Positions 51,699-60,045 of a DNA stretch of 64,000 nucleotides are shown here, piece by piece. The notes under the pieces are model-generated. The model saw only the letters and a list, made by a program, of their open reading frames with translations, made no database searches and was not told where the DNA came from. This DNA is from Sphaerimonospora thailandensis (GTDB taxonomy: Bacteria; Actinomycetota; Actinomycetes; Streptosporangiales; Streptosporangiaceae), in assembly GCF_016863115.1 (NCBI RefSeq), contig NZ_BOOG01000004.1, forward strand, positions 59,114 through 123,113, read 5' to 3'. Made by a program: the position numbers and the translations under genes. Numbering within the stretch: the first letter of the stretch is position 1; the number at the start of each line of letters is the position of its first letter.

Positions 51699-52940
51699 TC
51701 AGGCGATGACGTGGTCGAGTCGCCGTGTCCGGCCGCGGTACCGCTCGCGCACCGCCAGCCACGCGAGCACGACGAGTTGCCCGAGGATGAAGCCGGAGAA
51801 GACGAGCGAGTCCAGCAGTTCCGGCCAGGGCGCGCCGTGGCCGGTGAACCGGCTGAGGACGCCGGCGAACATCCGGTAGACGATCGGGAGGATCGCCACG
51901 GCGAAGGTGGTGAGGCTGACGGTGTATCCGGCCACGATCAGCCAGGAGTACCAGCGAGCGACGCGCCGGTCCACGGGGTGCCAGTCCGACTCGTCGACGA
52001 GCCGGTGGCGGCGGCCGAGCAGCCGGTTCACCCGGTTGCGCAGCATGCGCATGGCCGTCGTGTGCAGGTCGACGCAGCCGAGTGCGGTGGAGACGAGGAC
52101 GTACAGGTCGGTGCGCAGGTACAGGGAGAACTGCCACAGGATGCGGAGCATGACGGCGAAGGCGAACGCCAGGCAGAACCGGCCCCAGGGCGAGAGCGCG
52201 CCCTCCGGACCCCGGGTGAGATCGGCCGCGATCGTGAGGACCGCCATCACGACCACGTCCGCCAGCATCCCGGCCATGATCGGCAGGTACCGCTGGCGGC
52301 GGGGCACCGCGACCAGGCCGTCCAGCGACGTCTCCAGCACCACGAAGTAGAGCCTGCGGGAGATCCGCAGGCGTGAGCGCAGGCCCAGACGCCGTCCGGC
52401 GAGCGCGTGGAAGCCCTCGTGCAGCAGCAGTTGGGGGATGGCCGCGACGAACAGCGTCGCCTGGATCACCGAGTAGTAGTCGGTGAAGAAGACGTTGCGG
52501 TAGACGGGCACCAGATCGGGTCGTCGCGCCATCGAGATCAGCGCCCAGGCGACGAGCAGGCCGTAGCAGATCCATGCGGGAACGGAGAAGAGCACGGCGC
52601 CGAGCCGCTTCCAGCGCACGGAGGCGCCCGCCGGGCCCGGAGCGTCCGACTCGCGGACGAAGCCGAGTTCGCCGAGCGCGGCGACCAGGTCGTCGACGTC
52701 GAGGCTCTCCCGATAGCGGGCCTCGTACCAGACCGCCGCCTCACGGGGCGGCACCCCCTGCTCCAGCCTGCGCAGCACTTCGGCTCCATCGGGCGGGAAG
52801 ATGCCGTAGGAGTCGATGTCGGGCCTGCCCACCGTCACCTCGTCGCCTTCCTCGAGGTAGACGAGCGGGTGCAGCGGGAGCGGGCGGTCCGGGTCGTACC
52901 GGATCGCGGGCCCGTCGTCCACGGCCTCTACGTCGGTCAC
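51699..52940 (-). CDS. Membrane M50-type metallopeptidase with PqqD/RRE-like N-terminal domain
   Basis: A 413-residue protein. Residues about 26-96 resemble a PqqD-like RiPP recognition element (VYLEEGDEVTVGRPDIDSYG, AALGELGFVRES). About six hydrophobic segments follow, with the zinc-protease motif HEGFH at 174-178 (HExxH) and a later RTDLY segment like the third-ligand region of M50 site-2 proteases. GTG 52940 lies 7 bases after AGGAGG. A leader-binding domain fused to an intramembrane protease suggests processing or export of the 26-residue peptide encoded 148 bp upstream. Confidence 0.85.
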   Translation of the reverse strand: MTDVEAVDDGPAIRYDPDRPLPLHPLVYLEEGDEVTVGRPDIDSYGIFPPDGAEVLRRLEQGVPPREAAVWYEARYRESLDVDDLVAALGELGFVRESDAPGPAGASVRWKRLGAVLFSVPAWICYGLLVAWALISMARRPDLVPVYRNVFFTDYYSVIQATLFVAAIPQLLLHEGFHALAGRRLGLRSRLRISRRLYFVVLETSLDGLVAVPRRQRYLPIMAGMLADVVVMAVLTIAADLTRGPEGALSPWGRFCLAFAFAVMLRILWQFSLYLRTDLYVLVSTALGCVDLHTTAMRMLRNRVNRLLGRRHRLVDESDWHPVDRRVARWYSWLIVAGYTVSLTTFAVAILPIVYRMFAGVLSRFTGHGAPWPELLDSLVFSGFILGQLVVLAWLAVRERYRGRTRRLDHVIA

Positions 52941-53088
52941 GGGCAAGCCTCCTGCGGCCTCGGACGCGGGTCGGTCGGGGGTCTGGAGCCGGCGGGTGTG
53001 AGGGGGGCCGGCGGGGGCTGGAGTCGGCGGGTGAACGGAGCGCCGAGCGCGGGTGTGCCGTGCCCGGCGCACCGTACGGAACCCGGTG

Positions 53089-53169
53089 TTAGTTCGCGTT
53101 CTTGTAAATCGAGCAGGCCGCGGCGGTCAGACGGACCGGGCCGGCCTTACGGATCTTGATCTTCTTCAT
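53089..53169 (-). CDS. Candidate RiPP precursor peptide, 26 residues
   Basis: A short gene for MKKIKIRKAGPVRLTAAA followed by CSIYKNAN. The ATG at 53169 has a strong GGAGGAGGT ribosome site 7 bases away, far better than chance, and the frame ends in TAA just before a 148-bp gap to the RRE/M50 gene on the same strand. A basic N-terminal half and a short polar C-terminus with one Cys, one Ser and one Tyr look like leader and core. No lanthipeptide, radical-SAM, YcaO or lasso cyclase gene is present nearby, so the modification is unknown. It could also be an unmodified signalling peptide. Confidence 0.65.
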   Translation of the reverse strand: MKKIKIRKAGPVRLTAAACSIYKNAN

Positions 53170-53521
53170 CGTGCACCTCCTCCGCTGTCGCGATGTCTGC
53201 CCCCACCATGACTGCCGGAACTGGACCGGCATCGGCGCCGTGCTGGATCCGGACCCGCCGGCGGCGTGGGGAGCGTCCAGTCGACTGTCAGCGGAATGTC
53301 AGCGAGCGTGCCGCGGGCCGAGCCGCTGTTCGCGACCCACCGGACCACAGGTCATTACGGAGAGTTATATAGCATGTGAATATTTATGGAAGAGTGGGCG
53401 GCCCGGGACGTCAAAGAGCGGAGGGGCCACCATGACCAGGGGAAACACGGCATCCATTCATATCTCCGAACTCCTGTGATATGCATATTTCTGACATGCC
53501 GCTGATCTTCTTCGGAGTGAA
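53170..53521. promoter_or_regulatory. AT-rich divergent control region between peptide gene and SARP gene
   Basis: These 352 bases include the lowest-GC stretch of the neighbourhood (about 53360-53400 and 53455-53500). TATATA-type sequences near 53366 could be the -10 of the peptide operon on the minus strand. ATATGCATAT (53479-53488) is a perfect 10-bp palindrome 34 bases before the SARP start. A regulator binding here would control both directions. Confidence 0.5.
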
Positions 53522-55834
53522 ATGGCCGAGATACGGTTCAGCCTCCTGGGTCCATTACGGATATGGCGCGAGGAGACCGAAATCACGCTCGGCTCCGAAA
53601 AGCAAAGGGCCGTGCTTGCGCTGCTGCTACTCAAAGCGGGAGCACCGGTACCCCGGCAGGAGATCATCGACACTGTCTGGAACGACGGAGCGCCCGATTC
53701 CGTGGTCAATCTGGTCCAGACCTACGTGGGACGGCTGCGCCGCCGCCTCGACCCGGGACATGTCGCCCGCTCCCGATCCTCCTTGCTCACCGGGCTTGGG
53801 TCGGCCTACGCGATCCGGCTCGACCGGTGCGACGCGGACCTCGTCCGCTTCCGGGCGACGACCGCCGCGGCCAGGAGGGCCGCCGCGCCCCGGGAGTCCC
53901 TGGGGCTGCTGCTGCGGGCGCTGCAGATGTGGCAGGGGCCCTGCCTGTCCGATCTGAGCCACCTGCTCGAGGGACACCCCTGGGTACGTGCGATCGACCA
54001 GGAACGCGTCAACGTCCTGCTGCAATGCGTCAAGATCGGAATTGACCTCGGCCGGTCGGCCGAGGTCCTCCCCCAGTTGCGGGCCGTCGCCTCCGCCGAG
54101 CCGCTGAACGAGGTCGTGCACTCCTGGCTCGTGCTCGCCCTCGCCTCGGCCGGAGCGCAGGCCGAGGCGCTCGCCGAGTACGAGTCGATCCGCGCGAGGC
54201 TGGCCGACGAGCTCGGCATCGATCCCGGCTCGCAACTGCGGGAGGCGCACCTGCGCGTGCTGCGGCAGGACGCGACGCCGTCCTCCCTGTTCTGGCCGCC
54301 ATCCGCGCCGGACCCGCTTCGGCCGTGCCTCCTGCCCGCCGACATCGCCGACTTCACCGGACGGGAGAAGCTGGTCGAACGGATCCGGGGAGCGCTGACC
54401 TGCCGCGTCTCCGGCCCCGTACCCGTGGCACTCGTCACCGGCCCGGGCGGGGTGGGCAAGACCACGACGGCCGTGCATGTGGCACACCAACTGAGCGACA
54501 CGTTCCCGGACGGCCAGCTCTACGCCGACCTGTCCGGCGCCGACGGGCGGCCGGCGGACCCGGCGCGGGTGCTCGGCCGGTTCCTGCGCGCCCTCGGCGT
54601 CCACAGCACGGCGATCCCCCAGGATCTGGAGGAGCGCGTGGACCTGTATCGCAGTCAGCTGGCGGGCCGCCGGATCCTGGTGGTGCTCGACGACGTCGAC
54701 GACCACGCACAGGCCAGGCCCCTTCTGCCTGGCACGTCCACCTGCTCGGTCCTGGCGACCAGCCGCTCCCGGCTGGCCGGCTGGCCGGGGGCCGCGTCGT
54801 TCGACCTCCGAACGCTGAGGCCGGAGGAGTCGCACGACATGCTGACGGCGATCCTCGGGCGTAAGCGCGTCGAAGCGGAACGTGAGACCGCCGCCGAGCT
54901 CGTCCGACTGTGCGGCGGCCTGCCGCTGGCGCTGCGCGTCGCCGGCACGCGCCTCGCCGGCCGCCCGCACTGGACGCTCGCCCGCCTCGCCACGCGCCTG
55001 ACCGAGGGCGGGCTGGAAGAGCTCGCCCTGGGAGACCTGGATGTCAGGAGCAGCGTCGCAGCCGGCTACCACCGGGTCGGCGCCGCGGCGCAGCATGCCT
55101 TCCGCGTGCTCGGCCTCCTGGAGCTCCCCTCGTTCCCGGCCTGGGCGATCGCGATGATGCTGGAGACGTCGCTGGAGTCGGCGGAGGAGCTCGCCGACAC
55201 GCTGGCCGACGCCCGTCTGCTGGAGGTGGCGACACCGGACGGCGCGGGGCAGCCCCGCTACCGATTCCACGAGCTGGTCCGCCGCTACGCGCGCGAGCAG
55301 GCCGCCGTCCACGAGAGCGACGCCGCCACCCGTGTCATGATCAAACGTGTGCTCGCCGCCCTGCTCGCGCTGGCCCAGGAGGCCGACGATCACCTGCCGG
55401 CGCAGCCGTACCCCACGGTTCGCGGCAGGGCACCGCGCTGGCCGCCCCCCGACGAGGTCCGCGCGAGAGTGGTCGCCGACCCGCTCGGGTGGTTCGCCGC
55501 CGAGCGGGACGGCCTGGTCGCCGCCGTGCTGCAGGCGTCCGCACTCGGCCTGGTCGAACTGGCCTGGGAGCTGGCCGCCTCGATGCTGAACGCCGCGGCC
55601 CTCCGGTCACACTGGGCCGACGTCGAGCGGACCCATCGTGACGCCCTGGCGGCCTGCCGCCGCGCCGGAGACCGGCTCGGCGAGGCGGTGATGCTGCGCG
55701 GGCTCACCGAGGCGTTCCAAGGCGACGGGGGGCACGACGAACGCGACGCGCCGGCCGCCGCCTTCACGGATCTCAGCGTCCCCGCCGCCGCGGCCGAAAT
55801 CCTCATCCGGCGGAGGACGGGCCTCTCCCCTTGA
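53522..55834 (+). CDS. SARP-family regulator with NB-ARC ATPase domain (AfsR-like)
   Basis: A 770-residue regulator: OmpR-type winged helix (about 1-95), bacterial transcriptional activator domain (about 100-245), then an NB-ARC/STAND ATPase with P-loop GPGGVGKTTTA (about 307-317) and Walker B LVVLDDVDD. The usual C-terminal TPR array of AfsR-like proteins is mostly missing; only a start is visible before the stop. GGAG precedes the ATG. SARPs activate natural-product clusters, so divergent placement beside the short-peptide operon makes it the likely activator. Confidence 0.92.
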   Translation: MAEIRFSLLGPLRIWREETEITLGSEKQRAVLALLLLKAGAPVPRQEIIDTVWNDGAPDSVVNLVQTYVGRLRRRLDPGHVARSRSSLLTGLGSAYAIRLDRCDADLVRFRATTAAARRAAAPRESLGLLLRALQMWQGPCLSDLSHLLEGHPWVRAIDQERVNVLLQCVKIGIDLGRSAEVLPQLRAVASAEPLNEVVHSWLVLALASAGAQAEALAEYESIRARLADELGIDPGSQLREAHLRVLRQDATPSSLFWPPSAPDPLRPCLLPADIADFTGREKLVERIRGALTCRVSGPVPVALVTGPGGVGKTTTAVHVAHQLSDTFPDGQLYADLSGADGRPADPARVLGRFLRALGVHSTAIPQDLEERVDLYRSQLAGRRILVVLDDVDDHAQARPLLPGTSTCSVLATSRSRLAGWPGAASFDLRTLRPEESHDMLTAILGRKRVEAERETAAELVRLCGGLPLALRVAGTRLAGRPHWTLARLATRLTEGGLEELALGDLDVRSSVAAGYHRVGAAAQHAFRVLGLLELPSFPAWAIAMMLETSLESAEELADTLADARLLEVATPDGAGQPRYRFHELVRRYAREQAAVHESDAATRVMIKRVLAALLALAQEADDHLPAQPYPTVRGRAPRWPPPDEVRARVVADPLGWFAAERDGLVAAVLQASALGLVELAWELAASMLNAAALRSHWADVERTHRDALAACRRAGDRLGEAVMLRGLTEAFQGDGGHDERDAPAAAFTDLSVPAAAAEILIRRRTGLSP

Positions 55835-55990
55835 TCTTCCGCGAATCTCCATGACGTCGGACGGACGCCTGCCCGCCGCTGGGTGATGGCCTGCGGATCC
55901 GGCCAGGTCCGGTTCACGGTCCAGCCGTCGATCGACGAGGCGCCCCCCTTGTTTCGCACCCTTGGGCTCGATAGCATCGGCAAATAGTCA

Positions 55991-56004
55991 AGCAAGCGCT
56001 TGGT
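55991..56004. promoter_or_regulatory. KstR2-consensus palindrome upstream of the 56113 operon
   Basis: AGCAAGCGCTTGGT matches the mycobacterial KstR2 consensus AnCAAGnnCTTGnT at every fixed position. It lies 109 bases before the aldo/keto reductase ATG in a 278-bp gap that otherwise shows no gene. KstR2 is the TetR repressor of the steroid ring C/D pathway, so a KstR2-type regulator probably controls this operon. Confidence 0.72.
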
Positions 56005-56112
56005 TGCAGACTTTCGCCGGGACCAGGGTAGGAGTGCCGTAACCCCCCGGCCCGGTGCGCTCGTCGACAGCGCCCGCGTCATGGGCGCCTGTATCGGATT
56101 TGGGGAGAACGC

Positions 56113-57078
56113 ATGAGATATCGGCGGCTGGGCGAACACGGCCCCAGCGTCTCCGTCGTCGGCCTCGGTTGTAACAGCTTCGGCTCCCGGCTCGACGAGG
56201 ACGGCACGAAAGCCGTGGTCCGCGCCGCACTGGACGCGGGAATCACCCTGTTCGACACGGCGGACATCTACGGCATGCACGGGCGCGGCAAGGCGGGCGA
56301 CAGCGAGCGCCACCTCGGGGCAGCCCTGAAAGGCCACCGCGACCAGGTCGTCCTCGCCACGAAGTTCGGCCTGCCCATGGGCGAGGACGACGACCGCCAC
56401 GGCCCGCGTGGCGCCCGCCGCTACATCCGGCACGCCGTGGAGTCCTCCCTGCGCAGGCTGGACACCGACTACATCGACCTGTACCAGTACCACAAGCCCG
56501 ACGGCGTCACCCCGCTCGGCGAAACCCTCGCCGCACTGAACGAGCTGATCATCGAGGGTAAGGTACGGTACATCGGCTCCTCCCAGATGCCCGCCTGGCA
56601 GCTCGCCGACGCGGCATGGCAGGCGCAGGCCGATCAGCACCCCGCTTTCGTCAGCACGCAGGTCTGCTACCACCTGCTGGACCGCGGCGCCGAGACCGAG
56701 ACCGTCCCGGCCTGCACCCGCTTCGGAGTCGGCATCCTGCCGTACTATCCCCTGGCCAGCGGGCTGCTCAGCGGCAAGTACCGGCGCGGCGAGCAGGCGC
56801 CGGCCGGCAGCCGGCTGTCGGCCATGCCCGGGTGGTTGACCGACGCCGCCCTGGACCGGGTGGAGGCACTGCGGGCCTACGGCGCCGAGCGCGGGCTGAG
56901 CCTGCTCCAGGTGGCCGTCGGCGGCCTGGCCGCCCTGCCCGCGGTCGGCTCGGTCATCTCCGGCGCCACCGGCCCCGAACAGGTCGTCGCCAACGCGGGG
57001 GCGGCCGACTGGGTCCCGCGGCCCGCCGACCTCGACGCGCTCAACGCGATCGTGGCCCCCGGCGAACGCGTGGTCTGA
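56113..57078 (+). CDS. Aldo/keto reductase
   Basis: A 321-residue NADPH-dependent TIM-barrel reductase. The catalytic tetrad region is visible as ITLFDTADIYG (Asp, Tyr), LATKFGL (Lys) and YQYHKPDG (His); IGSSQMPAWQL and PYYPLASGLLSGKY follow the family pattern. It would reduce aldehydes or ketones. It is the first of four co-directional genes behind a KstR2-consensus site, and could reduce the aldehyde produced by the ThDP enzyme that follows 24 bases later. Confidence 0.92.
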   Translation: MRYRRLGEHGPSVSVVGLGCNSFGSRLDEDGTKAVVRAALDAGITLFDTADIYGMHGRGKAGDSERHLGAALKGHRDQVVLATKFGLPMGEDDDRHGPRGARRYIRHAVESSLRRLDTDYIDLYQYHKPDGVTPLGETLAALNELIIEGKVRYIGSSQMPAWQLADAAWQAQADQHPAFVSTQVCYHLLDRGAETETVPACTRFGVGILPYYPLASGLLSGKYRRGEQAPAGSRLSAMPGWLTDAALDRVEALRAYGAERGLSLLQVAVGGLAALPAVGSVISGATGPEQVVANAGAADWVPRPADLDALNAIVAPGERVV

Positions 57079-57102
57079 TCGAGCAGAAGGAGACACCAGA
57101 CC

Positions 57103-58773
57103 GTGAAAGTCGGCGCCGCCATCGTCGAGATCCTCAAACGCGAGGGCATCGAGACCGTCTGCGGATACCCGCTGAACTACATCTTCGAATACGCCGCCGA
57201 CGCCGACGTCCGGCCGGTGATCACCCGGGCGGAGCGCACGGCCGGGCACATGGCGGACGCCATCTCCCGGGTCACCAGCGGCCGGACCATCGGCGTGTAC
57301 GCCACCCAGCACGGGCCCGGCATCGAGAACGGCATGGGCGCGGTGGCCCAGGCCTTCGGCGAGTCGGTCCCGATCCTGGTGCTGCCGATGGGCTACCCGC
57401 GCGCGGAGGCGCACGTCCCGCCCAACTTCAACTCGACCGCCAGCCTGCGCACCTTCGCCAAGTCGGTGGAGCCGCTGATCCGCGGCGACCAGGTTCCCGC
57501 GGTGTTCCGGCGCGCCTTCAGCCGGCTGCGCAACGGCCGGGGCGGCCCGGTGGTGGTGGAGCTGCCGACCGACGTCTGGTTCGAGGACGTCCCCGAGCCG
57601 CTGGACTACACGCCAGTGGCCCGGACCCGGTCCGGCCCGGACCCGGCCGACGTCGAGCGGGCCGCCGCGCTGCTGGTCTCGGCCAAGCGCCCGGTCATCT
57701 ACGCCGGTCAGGGCGTCCACTACGCCCAGGCCTGGCCGGAGCTGCGCAGGCTCGCCGAGACGCTGGCCATTCCGGTCACCACCACCATTGAGGGCAAGAG
57801 CGCGTTCCCCGAGACCCATCCCCTCTCGCTCGGCTGCGCCGGACGCGCCATCTCCAAGCAGGCGCATGAGTTCCTCGACCAGGCCGATGTGATCTTCGGC
57901 ATCGGCTGCAGCTTCACCAAGACCGATTTCGGGGCGAAGATCCCCACCGGGCGGACCGTCATCCACGCCACCCTCGACCCGGCCCACCTGGACAACGAGG
58001 TGGCGGTGCACACCGCGCTGATCGGGGACGCCGCGCTCACCCTGGACGCCATGCAGGCCGCGGTGGAGTCGATGATCGAGGGCCCCCGCGATCCCGCCCC
58101 GGTCGCCGCCGAGATCGCCCGGATCGAACGGGAGTGGATGGCCGAGTGGCTGCCCATCCTCACCTCGGACGAGAACCCGATGACCGCCTACCGCGTCATC
58201 TGGGAGCTGATGCACACCGTGGACGTCGGGCAGACCATCATCACGCACGACGCCGGCTCGCCCCGCGACCAGCTGACCCCGTTCTGGAAGACCACCGAGC
58301 CGCTGAGCTACCTCGGCTGGGGCAAGACCACCCAGCTCGGCTACGGGCTGGGCCTGGCCATGGGCGCCAAGCTCGCCAGACCGGACAGGCTCTGCGTCAA
58401 CCTGTGGGGAGACGCCGCCATCGGCTTCACCGGGATGGAGTTCGAGACCGCGGTCCGCGAGCGGATCCCGGTGCTGTCCATCGTGTTCAACAACTTCACC
58501 ATGGCGATGGAGTCCCACGTGATGGGCCTGTCACAGCGCAAGTACGGCACCATGGACATCTCCGGCGACTACGCGGCGATGGCCAGGGCCTTCGGCGGGT
58601 ACGGCGAACGCGTCACCGATCCGAGCGAGATCGTGCCGGCGATCCGCCGGGGCATCCGGCAGACCCGCGAGGGCACGCCGGCGCTGCTGGAGTTCATCAC
58701 CTCCAAGGAGCTGCGCTGGTCCGGCTACGGGCTGCCCGGCTATGTGCGCCCGATCCCCGACTCCTACCGGTGA
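57103..58773 (+). CDS. Thiamine-diphosphate-dependent enzyme (acetolactate synthase/decarboxylase-like)
   Basis: A 556-residue ThDP enzyme with the usual three domains. The Glu that activates the cofactor is in ITRAERTAGHMADA (near residue 46), and the ThDP/Mg segment is WGDAAIGFTGMEFETA with a following FNN, where GDA replaces the usual GDG. Acetolactate synthase, 2-oxoacid decarboxylase and 2-hydroxyacyl-CoA lyase share this fold. The start is GTG 57103. The neighbouring FMN hydroxyacid oxidase suggests a mandelate-type order: 2-hydroxyacid to 2-oxoacid to aldehyde. Confidence 0.9.
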   Translation: MKVGAAIVEILKREGIETVCGYPLNYIFEYAADADVRPVITRAERTAGHMADAISRVTSGRTIGVYATQHGPGIENGMGAVAQAFGESVPILVLPMGYPRAEAHVPPNFNSTASLRTFAKSVEPLIRGDQVPAVFRRAFSRLRNGRGGPVVVELPTDVWFEDVPEPLDYTPVARTRSGPDPADVERAAALLVSAKRPVIYAGQGVHYAQAWPELRRLAETLAIPVTTTIEGKSAFPETHPLSLGCAGRAISKQAHEFLDQADVIFGIGCSFTKTDFGAKIPTGRTVIHATLDPAHLDNEVAVHTALIGDAALTLDAMQAAVESMIEGPRDPAPVAAEIARIEREWMAEWLPILTSDENPMTAYRVIWELMHTVDVGQTIITHDAGSPRDQLTPFWKTTEPLSYLGWGKTTQLGYGLGLAMGAKLARPDRLCVNLWGDAAIGFTGMEFETAVRERIPVLSIVFNNFTMAMESHVMGLSQRKYGTMDISGDYAAMARAFGGYGERVTDPSEIVPAIRRGIRQTREGTPALLEFITSKELRWSGYGLPGYVRPIPDSYR

Positions 58774-58779
58774 GCGCAC

Positions 58780-59976
58780 GTGGCCACGATCCAGTTCAGG
58801 CTGACGACCCCGCGGACGCCGCTGTCGGTTGAGGACTATCGAAGGCTCGCCCGCCGCCGGGTGCCGGACATGGTCTGGGCCTTCATCGACGGCGGGGCCG
58901 ACGATCTGGTGACGTTGCGCGCCAACCGCGGCTCCTTCGACCGGTGGTCGCTGCGGTCGCGCGTGCTGACCGGCAACGAGGGACTGGGGCTGGACACCCG
59001 GCTGGCCGGGGTGCCGCTGTCGCTGCCGGTGTTCCTGTCCCCCACCGGGATGACCGGGCTGGCGCACTGGTCCGGCGAACCGGCGGCGGCGCGCGCGGCC
59101 GAGCAGGCCGGCACCCGAGCCGTGATCAGCACGGCGGCCAGCTACACCATCGAGGAGATCGCCGAGGCGACCTCGGAGGACCACTTCTTCCAGCTGTATC
59201 CGTGGACCAGCCAGGCGACCGGCCGGCCGCTGGCCGACACGTTCCTGCGCCGCGCGCGAGACAGCGGATTCCGGGCGGTCTTCGTCACGGTCGACGTGCC
59301 GGTCGCCGGCAACCGCGAAGGAGAACGACGGACCGGCATGGGCGTCCCGCCCACGCTGACCCCGGCCCGGGTGCTCGCCGCGGCGGGCAAACCCCGATGG
59401 TGGAGCGGGTTCCTCCGGCACCAGCGCGTCGCCGCCCGAATGCTGGTGAACGAGCGGGGCGCCCGCGCCGGGGTGCGGTCGGCGGCGGTCCAGCAGCGGC
59501 TGATGCGCCCGAACGTCGACTGGGACGACCTCGCCAGGGTGCGGGAGCTGTGGCAGGGACCGCTGTACGTCAAGGGCCTGCTGGACCCGGCCGACGCCGC
59601 CCGGGCCGTCGCGCTCGGAGCCGACGGGATCGTGGTGTCCAACCACGGCGGCCGGCAACTGGACTGCGCACCGGCCAGCCTGGACGCGCTGCCCGCGATC
59701 GTCGCGGAGGTCGGCCGGCGGGTCCCGGTGCTGCTGGACGGCGGGATCCGCCGCGGCAGCGACGTGGTCAAGGCGCTGTGCCTGGGCGCGACGGCCGTCG
59801 GCATCGGCCGGCCCTATCTCTACGGCCTGGCCGCGCGCGGCGAGGCGGGCGTGCGGCATGTGCTGGACATCCTCCGCGAGGAGGTGGTCCGGACGCTCAC
59901 CCTGATGGGCGTGGCCGACATCACCGAGCTGGACCGCACCCACCTGGTCCCCGCCCGTCCCGACACCGACCAGTAG
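58780..59976 (+). CDS. FMN-dependent alpha-hydroxy acid oxidase/dehydrogenase
   Basis: A 398-residue member of the lactate/glycolate oxidase and mandelate dehydrogenase family. The catalytic His and substrate-binding Arg lie in VVSNHGGRQLDCAPASLDAL; the FMN-phosphate segment is LDGGIRRGSDVVKALCLGA. It oxidises 2-hydroxyacids to 2-oxoacids. GTG 58780 lies six bases after the ThDP enzyme stop, so the two are tightly linked and probably act in sequence. The specific hydroxyacid is not evident. Confidence 0.93.
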   Translation: MATIQFRLTTPRTPLSVEDYRRLARRRVPDMVWAFIDGGADDLVTLRANRGSFDRWSLRSRVLTGNEGLGLDTRLAGVPLSLPVFLSPTGMTGLAHWSGEPAAARAAEQAGTRAVISTAASYTIEEIAEATSEDHFFQLYPWTSQATGRPLADTFLRRARDSGFRAVFVTVDVPVAGNREGERRTGMGVPPTLTPARVLAAAGKPRWWSGFLRHQRVAARMLVNERGARAGVRSAAVQQRLMRPNVDWDDLARVRELWQGPLYVKGLLDPADAARAVALGADGIVVSNHGGRQLDCAPASLDALPAIVAEVGRRVPVLLDGGIRRGSDVVKALCLGATAVGIGRPYLYGLAARGEAGVRHVLDILREEVVRTLTLMGVADITELDRTHLVPARPDTDQ

Positions 59977-60045
59977 ATCTTCAATGTGACGCGGCGGAGG
60001 TCCCCGCGGCCCCCTGCCGCAGCCCTCGCGAGAAAGGAACAGCCC

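Noticed and set aside
52983..53033. Direct repeat CTGGAG-CGGCGGGTG (two copies) between the peptide gene and the RRE-M50 gene
   Set aside because: It is a short GC-rich repeat of a kind common in this genome. No evidence for a site or second peptide gene was found.
55390..58518. A 1042-codon minus-strand open frame
   Set aside because: It is antisense to the SARP, aldo/keto reductase and ThDP genes, and no family motif is visible.
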